Below are positions 25,960-32,102 of a stretch of DNA of 37,808 bases, one piece after another; position 1 is the first letter of the stretch, and each line of letters starts with the position of its first letter. The DNA is from a virus. A model generated the notes under the pieces. That model had not been told where the DNA came from. It saw nothing but the letters and a program-made list of their open reading frames with translations, and ran no database searches. The DNA lies in IMG/VR virus record IMGVR_UViG_3300050124_000011, positions 1 to 37,808 of that record, one strand, 5' to 3'. Position numbers and translations under genes: made by a program.

Positions 25960-26278
25960 TTGGTGCCTCCTCTGTCTTGAATGGTCCTTTAACTGCTTCG
26001 GTCTCTTTGGGTGGGTTCGCTCTGCGCTGCGCCTTAAATGCTTCTATGCCTCGGGGTTGGAAAGTAACAGGCTTCATGTCCGGCTTGACTTCGCGCTGGA
26101 TGGCCGGCTTCGGCTTGGTAATCCCGATTAGCGCTTCCTGCAGTTCATCGTTCCGGCGCTGCTTCTGGGAGAGTTGCGCGCGCAGATAGTCAATCTCTTC
26201 TTCGAGGTGTATCCTGTGGCGTTCCCATGGCCATACCCACAAGCGCCCGGTTTGCTTATCCCATTCGGGAGAGTTCAT
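25943..26278 (-). CDS. Small Trp-rich coiled-coil protein
   Basis: The product has 111 residues. The ATG at 26278 overlaps the preceding stop as ATGA; a GTG at 26290 is less likely because its ribosome site would be too close. Residues about 10-52 contain GRLWVWPWERHRIHLEEEI and a charged helix. The second half is Lys/Pro-rich and looks flexible. No family recognised. It is part of the chain of small genes between terminase and portal. Confidence 0.55.
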   Translation of the reverse strand: MNSPEWDKQTGRLWVWPWERHRIHLEEEIDYLRAQLSQKQRRNDELQEALIGITKPKPAIQREVKPDMKPVTFQPRGIEAFKAQRRANPPKETEAVKGPFKTEEAPIGISR

Positions 26279-26508
26279 TCGGCGTTCCACCCTTCTGGAG
26301 CGATCAAGTCGGAGATTATCCCGCGTAGGTGATAGAGAAAGTTCTCAACCCTTCCGCGTAGGGTTTTGCGGTAGGCCATTTCCCGTTCCTGGGCTACTTT
26401 GCATCGAAATGCCCACTCGGCAGGCCCTGGAAAAGTGGGTGAGAGGTTTACGAAGGGTGTTGAGAGCCTTCCAGGATATGAGGTTTGCGTGTTCATGGTC
26501 TCATTCAT
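26275..26508 (-). CDS. Small unidentified protein after the terminase
   Basis: The product has 77 residues, with AGGTGAG before the ATG. The first 30 residues are Pro/Thr/Ser-rich; residues 32-77 are helical and basic (RCKVAQEREMAYRKTLRGRV). It begins four bases after the terminase stop and ends in an ATGA overlap with the next gene. No function can be assigned. Confidence 0.55.
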   Translation of the reverse strand: MNETMNTQTSYPGRLSTPFVNLSPTFPGPAEWAFRCKVAQEREMAYRKTLRGRVENFLYHLRGIISDLIAPEGWNAE

Positions 26509-26512
26509 AATC

Positions 26513-28126
26513 TCACCTAATATTAGATTTCCAACTCGGCGGCATAAACTGCCGCTTCGGCTTCTTCTTCGCCATCGTATGCTTGAACGCCATCATCATG
26601 CGCTCGACCGGCTCGGCAGCGTCCATGTTTTCAGAATATACCTCTTCCGCGCTCTTCTTGCGTGGACTCAACATGGATTTTAGCAAATAGCGCCCCGCAT
26701 CGCCTAAATCCTGCTCAATCTTCGCCGTGCTCAAGTCCGTCTTCAACACATCGTCAAGGTTCTTGGGGTCGCGCACCAGCGCCGGGATGGCGTTCAACCA
26801 CTCCGGACATTCACTCGATACCAGCACCGCATCATCGTACTGGAAGCGGTTGCCATCCTTATCCACGCCCCAACCTTTACCCTTGGTTGCCTTGAACAGC
26901 GCGCCCATCATGCCGTATCCGCCCTTACGGTCATTGTCAGCCTTGATCGCGCCGGGCAGCCCATTCAGCTTCAGCCGGCGTGATTCTTGTGATCCAATCG
27001 AATTCGGATCGTCCGTAACCTCTTCCGGAGAGAGGAAGAAGGCTTTATGCTTGGGCCGCTCACTAACCGGCGTAGAATCAGCAATATCCTGTGCCACATC
27101 TGGCGCCTCCTTCTCGTTGATAATCATCTCGCGGTATAGCACCGTTACATTGATCTGCCGCTCTAAGTCCCAATCCAAGAACTGTTTAGCCTCGCTCGGC
27201 TTGAGCGCGATACGGTATGCCCACAACGTCACGCACCAGTGAGCCTTGCCCCAATCCTGCGCGAACCAGTGTGTTGCCCATGGCTTACGCATCTGCTCTA
27301 CCAGGTCAGGGTTGATACGCACAGACTCCAGATCGAAGCTGTTGGCGAAGTAGGCACCCTCCAGCGAATCCCAGTCGCCCTCCCAGTCCGCCTTGCGTAT
27401 TACTTCATCGTCAGTTGCGAGCTGGCGCGTATACGGGCCACGCGTAGATGCATACGCCTTGCGCTGCTCATCTGTCCACGAGTAGTAATCCTTGACGCTG
27501 TATCCATCATCCTTGAGCGACGCGCGCACCCATTCCACGTTATCCCATGGGTTCATCTTCAGGAACGCGTAATCAGCAGGGTCTTCATCGCGGTTAACTT
27601 CATGTAAATGGAACCATTTACGCAACTCTTGAATGCTGGCGCCGCGCATATTGAAGATCAGCACCGTCTTGGCAGCATGACCCGTAGTTGACCGGCAAGC
27701 CTTGCGCATCTCGCGGATCTCGCGGCCAGAGAATTGCTCGGCCTGGTCAATCACCAGAAGATCGTAGTTACCTGAGCGGAACGCCTCAATCACACTGTCA
27801 TAGTTCTCCGCATATTTGAAGTCTAAGCGCGACTTACCAATGCGCAACATGGCCGGCGGCGAGGCCTTCAATCCTTTTTCGACCCATGGGAAATCTCTGC
27901 GTATAGGCTCTAAATGGAATGGCACCAACTGCTTAACCCAGGTGCGCATAATGAGGCACGCAGTCAGGCCAGGCCACTCGTGCATGAGCGTAATCAGGCA
28001 ACGATCGGCGCCTGAGCTCTTAGCAGAGCCGCGGCCACCACCAGCGCCGATGACTACAGCGCGCGATGTCTTGATGAGTTTAAGTAGTGCGGATTGTTTA
28101 GGTTGCAGTCGTACTTTAACGTCCAT
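26513..28126 (-). CDS. terL: Terminase large subunit (TerL)
   Basis: The product has 537 residues from the ATG at 28126. A glycine-rich Walker A lies at residues 28-38 (GAGGGRGSAKSS). The Walker B strand YDLLVIDQAEQF is at 121-132, with Asp-Gln where Asp-Glu is usual. TVLIFNMRG (about 153-161) is the coupling segment. A C-terminal RNase H-like nuclease follows: FAQDWG near residue 285 supplies the first Asp, and FQYDDAVLV, SSECPEWL and DPKNLDD supply later acidic positions. The enzyme pumps DNA into procapsids and cuts it. The start overlaps the end of the 30-residue membrane peptide gene, so coupling is likely. Confidence 0.9.
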   Translation of the reverse strand: MDVKVRLQPKQSALLKLIKTSRAVVIGAGGGRGSAKSSGADRCLITLMHEWPGLTACLIMRTWVKQLVPFHLEPIRRDFPWVEKGLKASPPAMLRIGKSRLDFKYAENYDSVIEAFRSGNYDLLVIDQAEQFSGREIREMRKACRSTTGHAAKTVLIFNMRGASIQELRKWFHLHEVNRDEDPADYAFLKMNPWDNVEWVRASLKDDGYSVKDYYSWTDEQRKAYASTRGPYTRQLATDDEVIRKADWEGDWDSLEGAYFANSFDLESVRINPDLVEQMRKPWATHWFAQDWGKAHWCVTLWAYRIALKPSEAKQFLDWDLERQINVTVLYREMIINEKEAPDVAQDIADSTPVSERPKHKAFFLSPEEVTDDPNSIGSQESRRLKLNGLPGAIKADNDRKGGYGMMGALFKATKGKGWGVDKDGNRFQYDDAVLVSSECPEWLNAIPALVRDPKNLDDVLKTDLSTAKIEQDLGDAGRYLLKSMLSPRKKSAEEVYSENMDAAEPVERMMMAFKHTMAKKKPKRQFMPPSWKSNIR

Positions 28127-28208
28127 CGTGTGCTGTATCTCTACTAAGCCAGAACCACACAACCACCAGAACAATAACAATTACCGTGCTGCCAATCAGA
28201 CTAAGCAT
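28116..28208 (-). CDS. 30-residue single-pass membrane peptide between terminase genes
   Basis: The ATG at 28208 has GGAGAG nine bases upstream and starts five bases after the small terminase stop. The 30-residue product is one strongly hydrophobic helix (IGSTVIVIVLVVVWFWL, residues 5-21) with a charged tail, SRDTAHDGR. The reading frame ends eleven bases inside the large terminase gene. It may be a small membrane protein, such as a holin-like or anchoring peptide, or a leader that couples translation of terL. Its size prevents firm assignment. Confidence 0.55.
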   Translation of the reverse strand: MLSLIGSTVIVIVLVVVWFWLSRDTAHDGR

Positions 28209-28213
28209 TGCTC

Positions 28214-28600
28214 TCACTCTCCATCTGAGCCAATGTGCTCGATTATCAACTTAACTGGGCCATCACCATCAGCGCCAGTATGCGCTAATTTTGCCCCGTA
28301 TTCTTTCGGTAGCGCTTTCTCTGCGAACCATTGCGCATAGCTCACCTTGACAGCAACAGCGCGAGCATTATCCGCATTACATGAATCCACATCAAGTTCA
28401 ACAGATTCAAGCCTTTGCATTGCCTGAATACGTCTCGCCCGCGCGCACTTGGTCCAGAACTCTTCATTCTCTGTCAATCTTTCATTAATTGCAGCGCGAG
28501 AGGGTAAATCTTTATCTTCTTCACAAATCCTACGCAATGAACGATTTATGAGCCGCTTTGCGATTGTATCTTCGAGTTCAGGCGTCCATTTAATCGTCAT
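28214..28600 (-). CDS. terS: Terminase small subunit (TerS)
   Basis: The product has 128 residues. The N-terminal 60 residues contain a helix-turn-helix (RSLRRICEEDKDLPSRAAIN). A long helical middle follows (FWTKCARARRIQAMQRLESV), then a C-terminal tail, HTGADGDGPVKLIIEHIG, that is characteristic of phage small terminases of this kind. The protein recognises packaging-start DNA and regulates the large subunit. It is the first gene of the late transcript, with a strong promoter about 36 bases upstream; its ribosome site AGAAGG is rather far (13 bases) from the ATG. Confidence 0.8.
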   Translation of the reverse strand: MTIKWTPELEDTIAKRLINRSLRRICEEDKDLPSRAAINERLTENEEFWTKCARARRIQAMQRLESVELDVDSCNADNARAVAVKVSYAQWFAEKALPKEYGAKLAHTGADGDGPVKLIIEHIGSDGE

Positions 28601-28635
28601 GGTTTAAATTATACCTTCTGTTCCTGATTGGCGTG

Positions 28636-28664
28636 ATTATAGCGCATCTTTCCTGCAGCCTCAA
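28636..28664 (-). promoter_or_regulatory. Late promoter ahead of the terminase genes
   Basis: On the minus strand: TTGAGG (28659-28664), exactly 17 bases, then a perfect TATAAT (28636-28641). Transcription would start near 28629, about 29 bases before the small terminase ATG. A second TATAAT follows at about 28613-28618 but lacks a -35. This looks like a sigma70-type promoter for the whole structural module. Confidence 0.65.
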
Positions 28665-28748
28665 GTTTATCTATATATAAAGATATAGCCCTAAATACCA
28701 CGATATGATACTTGGTGTAATTATTTAGACGTTTTTATACGATTGTGC

Positions 28749-28778
28749 TTGACAGTGATTATTGTATTGCGCTACCTT
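28749..28778 (+). promoter_or_regulatory. Probable early promoter, divergent from the late promoter
   Basis: A perfect TTGACA at 28749-28754 is followed after 18 bases by TACCTT (28773-28778), a poor -10. The weak -10 suggests activation or repression rather than constitutive use. The AT-rich stretch between the two divergent promoters (28665-28748) includes TATCT...AGATA, an imperfect inverted repeat at 28669-28686, which may be an operator. Confidence 0.45.
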
Positions 28779-28803
28779 TACATCATGCAAGGGAGGAAAC
28801 AAA

Positions 28804-29001
28804 ATGACACCCCAAACACTCGCCCGCGACTGGCTCACCGCGAAGCAAGCCGCTGATTACCTTGCCGTGGATGTGCAGTATGTTCAGAAACTCTTCCGCG
28901 AAGGCAAGCTAACGGGATGGAAGGGCCAAGGGCAAAACGGCAAGATCCACATCTCGGCGGTAAGTATTGAGAAGTTCACCGAAAAACAGGAGGCGCAATA
29001 A
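28804..29001 (+). CDS. Excisionase/MerR-type helix-turn-helix DNA-binding protein
   Basis: The product has 65 residues. The ATG at 28804 has GGAGGAAAC upstream; the longer form has no ribosome site. Residues 9-45 (WLTAKQAADYLAVDVQYVQK then LFREGKLTGWK) match the small winged helix-turn-helix of the excisionase family (HTH_17 type). Members bind DNA as recombination directionality factors or as small regulators. It is the first gene of the rightward early transcript. No integrase is in the window, so a regulatory role is at least as likely. Confidence 0.75.
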   Translation: MTPQTLARDWLTAKQAADYLAVDVQYVQKLFREGKLTGWKGQGQNGKIHISAVSIEKFTEKQEAQ

Positions 29002-29183
29002 TGAACCAAGCGAAGATCTTTTGGCCGAATGTGGATGCTGCGGCTGATGCCCTGCGCCAACGGCTGCAACGTGCAAAGATGTTAAAAGCCTGGGCGCTGT
29101 TGCCAAACGCTACAAAAAACAAGTGGCGTGAATATGCGCGAATTGTAATCGATGCCGCGTTCAGGAAGGTGGACGCCCAATGA
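29001..29183 (+). CDS. Small basic helical protein, unknown function
   Basis: The product has 60 residues. The ATG overlaps the preceding stop (TAATG) and has GGAGG upstream. It is almost all helix with a basic Ala/Arg/Lys face (DALRQRLQRAKMLKAWALL). It is clearly translated in the same operon as the helix-turn-helix protein. No family recognised. Confidence 0.6.
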   Translation: MNQAKIFWPNVDAAADALRQRLQRAKMLKAWALLPNATKNKWREYARIVIDAAFRKVDAQ

Positions 29184-29422
29184 TCCCAGAACGCAAACGC
29201 GAACTCGATCGCGCATGGTACGACACTGGCTACGAGGAGCTCAGCATCGGCTTCGGCACCATGCCTGACCGCGACTATGTGCACGCACACACCTACAGGG
29301 CATCAGCGGCGCGCGGCATCGTCAGCGGCTGCCTACTGAGCGCGGCAATGTGGGCCGTGCTGTTCATAATAGCTGGCTGTCTACTGGAGCAGCCGCTCGC
29401 CTGGTTTATCGCTAGGTGGTAG
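29180..29422 (+). CDS. Small membrane protein, single transmembrane segment
   Basis: The product has 80 residues. Residues 1-45 are polar and charged; residues about 46-69 (GIVSGCLLSAAMWAVLFIIA) form one transmembrane helix, leaving a short C-terminal tail. The ATG overlaps the preceding stop as ATGA. A hairpin terminator follows at 29497. Function unknown. Confidence 0.6.
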   Translation: MIPERKRELDRAWYDTGYEELSIGFGTMPDRDYVHAHTYRASAARGIVSGCLLSAAMWAVLFIIAGCLLEQPLAWFIARW

Positions 29423-29496
29423 TATTCAAACAGTTTCCCGCACCATAACCGCAACACGCCCTCGCTCCACTCCCGCGTCACCCCTCCGCACACAAG

Positions 29497-29530
29497 AATC
29501 GCCCGTCCCCTGGTTAGGAGATGGGCGATT
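29497..29530. terminator. Hairpin terminator between convergent transcripts
   Basis: AATCGCCC at 29497-29504 pairs perfectly with GGGCGATT at 29523-29530, with partial pairing inside the loop. It lies in the 124-base gap where the plus-strand early genes (stop 29422) and the minus-strand cassette (stop 29547) converge. T-runs are weak on both sides, so termination may be partial or bidirectional. Confidence 0.5.
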
Positions 29531-29546
29531 TGCCGTGCAGGGAGAG

Positions 29547-29999
29547 CTACTGAGTCTGCGCGAACGAGATCGAACTGGCCAGATCAACTGCCACAGACGG
29601 CGTAATCGTGGCCGCGAGAGCCTGGCCTGTGCTTGCGCTGGTTGTCGCATAGCTGATTGCCAGTGGGATAGACGCGCTCTCGACCCAGCCTGACGGCAGC
29701 GGTATGGCCACAATCAATCCAGTAGGATCCACAACGGGCGACACGTTAGGATCGTTGGAGGTGACGATTGCGACGAAATCCGGCGCGAGTACTGAACCCG
29801 CAGGGGCCAGCGTGCCGGTATAGACAAGAGTGTTTCCGCCTGTAGTGGAAAGCATGGTAATTTCCTTGAAAACAATGGTTTGTGAGAGTTTAGGGGCAAG
29901 CTCGCGGCGAATCTCATGCAGAACTTGATTATTCTCGCGCAGCTCGTGGAGGATGTGCTCGAGCAATTCTTCGGGCGATTGATGGTTGTGCCTAGACAT
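29547..29999 (-). CDS. Coiled-coil plus Ig-like domain protein, reverse-oriented cassette
   Basis: The product has 150 residues, with GGAGACTT before the ATG. Residues 8-38 are a charged amphipathic helix (PEELLEHILHELRENNQVL). Residues about 50-140 form a beta-sandwich of the bacterial Ig-like kind (NDPNVSPVVDPTGLIVAIPL and alternating strands). Such small Ig-like proteins are common in phages as surface or carbohydrate-binding parts. It is transcribed against the surrounding early genes, together with the membrane protein before it. Confidence 0.65.
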   Translation of the reverse strand: MSRHNHQSPEELLEHILHELRENNQVLHEIRRELAPKLSQTIVFKEITMLSTTGGNTLVYTGTLAPAGSVLAPDFVAIVTSNDPNVSPVVDPTGLIVAIPLPSGWVESASIPLAISYATTSASTGQALAATITPSVAVDLASSISFAQTQ

Positions 30000-30032
30000 G
30001 GGAAGTCTCCAACGTCATATTACCGCAAGCGA

Positions 30033-30179
30033 CTACAGGCTATGGCCGGCCAGAATCACGGACAGCACCCAAAACGCCAGACCAGCCGCAATTAGATTAA
30101 CGCGCGGCGGCGCCGGATTCCAGAACGCCGCCAGGGCGAAACAAACGAACGCGAACACAAGCAAGATCATAGTAAGCAT
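30033..30179 (-). CDS. 48-residue membrane protein with two hydrophobic segments
   Basis: The ATG at 30179 has GAGGTGCC upstream. Residues 3-19 (TMILLVFAFVCFALAAF) and 29-47 (LIAAGLAFWVLSVILAG) are two hydrophobic segments joined by WNPAPPRVN. Small proteins of this plan (hydrophobic, Pro/Arg/Val/Asn turn, hydrophobic) are frequent in tailed phage genomes without assigned function. It precedes the Ig-like gene by 33 bases and is likely in one transcript with it. Confidence 0.65.
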   Translation of the reverse strand: MLTMILLVFAFVCFALAAFWNPAPPRVNLIAAGLAFWVLSVILAGHSL

Positions 30180-30197
30180 GAGGCACCTCTACCGCTG

Positions 30198-30229
30198 ATT
30201 GTATGCCTACCCGCACGCCGGCTGGTCAA
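30198..30229 (-). promoter_or_regulatory. Weak candidate promoter for the reverse cassette
   Basis: On the minus strand TTGACC (30224-30229) precedes TACAAT (30198-30203), but the spacing is 20 bases instead of 16-18; CATACA at 17 bases is an alternative -10. It lies just upstream of the 48-residue gene and downstream of a terminator, so some promoter is needed here if the cassette is expressed on its own. Confidence 0.3.
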
Positions 30230-30245
30230 ATGCGCTCACGGGCGC

Positions 30246-30272
30246 AAAAATAGGGCCAGCCGAAGCTGACCC
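30246..30272 (-). terminator. Rho-independent terminator on the minus strand
   Basis: Reading the minus strand, GGGTCAGC-TTCG-GCTGGCCC forms an eight-pair stem (one G-T pair) with a UUCG tetraloop, followed by TATTTTTG. This is a textbook intrinsic terminator shape. It would end minus-strand transcription coming from 30273 and beyond, and so insulates the reverse cassette at 29547-30179. Confidence 0.65.
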
Positions 30273-30286
30273 AAACCTTGTTGGCT

Positions 30287-30688
30287 TTACTGTGAAGTTG
30301 TGCGAGGGTAGCCGATGCTAGCTGTCAAGGCGTCGCACTGGATAAGGAGGGTTGGCTTCCCCCCGCATTTGCAATCATAGCGCACTTGTGGTACATTCGC
30401 AACTGTCAAGGAGTACGAAACTGGAATTCGCCCCGAAAATTCGGTTTGTCGCGTTCCCGCATTCTTGCGCCCTGACTGCGCTCCGTTCATTGAGATCATC
30501 CGGCGGATGCTTGGCGCACCAGGATCAGAGTTCACCCCAAGCGACATTTGAATCAAGGCTATTACAGAAATTGACGACGGAGCCGGTCGAACAGCATCAG
30601 GGAACGATTGAACACCGAAACGCAGACCATTCGCTGACAGCGTAGACTCTGCGGCCCTGACGTGTAGCAATTGGGGGCACTGACACAC
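30287..30688 (-). other. 600-base stretch (30180-30787) without a confident gene; possible minus-strand ORF
   Basis: Between 30180 and 30787 I find no gene I trust. The best minus-strand frame (133 codons, GTG start at 30688, stop at 30287) ends 14 bases before a good minus-strand terminator, which supports transcription in that direction. Its ribosome site is poor and the composition is not convincing. On the plus strand, codons from about 30378 to 30551 read as a plausible peptide (VKEYETGIRPENSVCRVPAF then CAPFIEIIRRMLGAP) but have no start codon. The stretch may be a decayed gene, a minus-strand RNA, or a real but atypical gene. Confidence 0.3.
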
Positions 30689-30787
30689 CCTCAGTTCTAA
30701 ATCTGTGATGGATTAGATTCTTTCGTAATGCCCGAACAGAGACACGCCCTGTTTGGCGTAGCCACGTTTACGTAAAGGAGAGGTTAA

Positions 30788-30901
30788 GTGCTGTGTAAAT
30801 GCTGCCGTGAGGATTTCCCAAAGAATTGCTCAACATGCACCATGTCCTATGGTGGTGGTTATTCCGCCATCTGTGCAATTCAACTATGGCGCCAACTCTG
30901 A
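30788..30901 (+). CDS. 37-residue Cys-rich peptide, possible zinc knuckle
   Basis: The GTG at 30788 follows GGAGAGG by four bases. The product begins MLCKCCREDFPKNCSTC: cysteines 3, 5, 6, 14, 17 and 29 could bind one zinc ion. The ribosome site is next to a perfect palindrome TTTACGTAAA (30767-30776), which could be an operator or block the site. No family recognised. It begins the second block of rightward early genes. Confidence 0.5.
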   Translation: MLCKCCREDFPKNCSTCTMSYGGGYSAICAIQLWRQL

Positions 30902-30914
30902 ATATCAGGAAGCA

Positions 30915-30989
30915 ATGGCACGTGACCGCAGCCAAAATGAGGAATGCGATGCGATGTGCGACCTACTAATCGAAGAGGCGCAATCGTGA
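30915..30989 (+). CDS. Small acidic peptide, start uncertain
   Basis: The 24-residue product from the ATG at 30915 (AGGAAG a few bases upstream) reads MARDRSQNEECDAMCDLLIE and ends in a GTGA overlap with the next gene, which supports translation of this frame. The same frame is open back to 30807 and the extended sequence looks protein-like (PSVQFNYGANSEYQEAMARD), so an upstream start at 30849, inside the preceding gene, is possible. Confidence 0.4.
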   Translation: MARDRSQNEECDAMCDLLIEEAQS

Positions 30990-31186
30990 GCAGCGCGCCG
31001 CCGTATCTAAAGGAGTTACACGCACAACTCGCGCGCAAGAAAGCCGCCCAGCGCGAACGCGAGCGCAAAGAGTGGTTGACTACGCCCTTCGCGCGCTCAT
31101 TGAGCGCAGAAGACCGCGAGCGCATGATGCGGACGTTTGCAGACACGCTGGCGAGACGGGGCGCGCCGAGAAAAAAAGTAGTTTAG
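30986..31186 (+). CDS. Small strongly basic helical protein
   Basis: The product has 66 residues from a GTG that overlaps the preceding stop (GTGA). The sequence is rich in Arg, Lys, Glu and Ala (QLARKKAAQRERERKEWLTT) and helical throughout, with a basic end, RRGAPRKKVV. A nucleic-acid-binding role is possible. An in-frame ATG at 30944 lies upstream but lacks a ribosome site. No family recognised. Confidence 0.55.
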   Translation: MSSAPPYLKELHAQLARKKAAQRERERKEWLTTPFARSLSAEDRERMMRTFADTLARRGAPRKKVV

Positions 31187-31228
31187 CATTAAACTATCGT
31201 TGACACGTTTCCGCTAATCCGCTAATGT
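31179..31228 (+). promoter_or_regulatory. Repressor-gene promoter with dyad and tandem operator-like repeats
   Basis: TTGACA (31200-31205), 17 bases, then TAATGT (31223-31228) form the promoter. Two perfect tandem copies of CCGCTAAT (31211-31218 and 31219-31226) cover the spacer and half the -10. Just upstream is a perfect dyad TAGTTTA-GCAT-TAAACTA (31179-31196). The layout suggests binding sites for the XRE protein encoded next, giving self-control. Read on the minus strand the dyad is followed by CTTTTTTT, so a weak minus-strand terminator is an alternative for that part. Confidence 0.55.
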
Positions 31229-31234
31229 GGGTGC

Positions 31235-31486
31235 ATGAGACATTACACCGAAGGCGAAATCTTGAAGCACCTACGGGAGAAGGCAACACCCCGTCAGGGT
31301 CAGACGCAAAAAGCGGTTGCGGAGAAGTTAGGATTTAGTCCGCAATTTATCAATGACGTACTCGCGGGCAAGCGCAGTCTTACTGAAAAATTGATTGATT
31401 CGCTTGGATTTAAGACGGTTGATTGCCCCTATGTGCGCAAACCACAGGCAGAACAGATTCAGGCAACCGAGAAGGCGGAGGCGTAG
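31235..31486 (+). CDS. XRE/Cro-type transcriptional regulator
   Basis: The product has 83 residues. Residues about 20-58 (QGQTQKAVAEKLGFSPQFIN then DVLAGKRSLTEKLIDSLGF) form the five-helix XRE DNA-binding domain, with QKAVAEKLG-FSPQFINDVL as the helix-turn-helix. The C-terminus is short and polar, so there is no ligand or cleavage domain. The promoter -10 ends six bases before the ATG and no Shine-Dalgarno site is present, so the message may be leaderless. It probably regulates the early genes around it. Confidence 0.8.
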   Translation: MRHYTEGEILKHLREKATPRQGQTQKAVAEKLGFSPQFINDVLAGKRSLTEKLIDSLGFKTVDCPYVRKPQAEQIQATEKAEA

Positions 31487-31488
31487 AC

Positions 31489-31899
31489 ATGTCACATATG
31501 GAATTTGTTCAGAATTTGCGGGATGTTGCAGACTTTCTTGAAGCCCATCCTGAAATTGGAACCCCTGAAACATCTACGATTTGGTTCCACTGTTGGCACC
31601 AAGGCAAAAACGCAAAACAAGAGTTAGCGAAGATAGCTTCGATTCCGGGTGGTTGGGATAAGGATGTCGAGGAAGGTGTGATGGCGTCCTATCGTCTCAA
31701 TCGAGATTTTGGTCCATTGCGTATCAGCGTATCAGCGTGGAGGAGCGATGTCTGCGAAAAGTTTCAGGTCGGCACGAAGGTTGAGCCTGAGCATGTTATT
31801 CCCGCGCAAGAAGAGCAGATCGTTCCTGAGCGCGTGGTGCCTGTTTTCGAGTGGAAATGCCCCAGCCTACTTGCACCCGAAGAGAGCGTGTCCGCATGA
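31489..31899 (+). CDS. Unidentified early phage protein
   Basis: The product has 136 residues, and the ATG at 31489 has GGAGG upstream. Residues 1-50 are helical (FVQNLRDVADFLEAHPEIG), then WFHCWHQGKNAKQELAKIA, a central beta part (LRISVSAWRSDVCEKFQVGT) and a segment repeating VIPAQEEQIVPERVVPVFEW. This VxPE...P repeat followed by EWxCP resembles the end of small uncharacterised proteins in many actinobacterial and other phages. No function known to me. Confidence 0.65.
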   Translation: MSHMEFVQNLRDVADFLEAHPEIGTPETSTIWFHCWHQGKNAKQELAKIASIPGGWDKDVEEGVMASYRLNRDFGPLRISVSAWRSDVCEKFQVGTKVEPEHVIPAQEEQIVPERVVPVFEWKCPSLLAPEESVSA

Positions 31900-32102
31900 C
31901 CCACACATCGCGCACAGACGAGGACGGCCACGGCTGGGCACCATCGCACGACTACGGTGCCGACGCGGATGCGGGCTGGGATGCTTACCGTAACTCACCG
32001 CAGTACGCAATCGATAAGGAGAAGTGGGCTGTGTTGGAGATGATGGCTGAGGCGCTGAGTATGCCGAGGGGCGACGTATTCAATAAGGAGGATGTATGCT
32101 GA
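31896..32102 (+). CDS. Small acidic protein, unknown function
   Basis: The product has 68 residues, with its ATG overlapping the preceding stop as ATGA. It is acidic, with HDYGADADAGWDAYRNSPQY in the middle and a helical second half. It overlaps the ssDNA-binding-like gene by seven bases and therefore sits in the replication part of the operon. No family recognised. Confidence 0.55.
   Translation: MTHTSRTDEDGHGWAPSHDYGADADAGWDAYRNSPQYAIDKEKWAVLEMMAEALSMPRGDVFNKEDVC

Noticed and set aside
26727-27242. 171-codon plus-strand frame opposite TerL
   Set aside because: TerL motifs are clear on the other strand; this frame has no start signal and Ser/Arg-rich shadow composition.
28804-29001. Reading the excisionase-like gene as proof of lysogeny
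   Set aside because: The same small helix-turn-helix fold serves many regulators and no integrase or attachment site is in the window.
30352-30645. 97-codon plus-strand frame in the 600-base gap
   Set aside because: Composition is Ser/Leu/Arg/Cys-rich without structure and no ribosome site precedes it.
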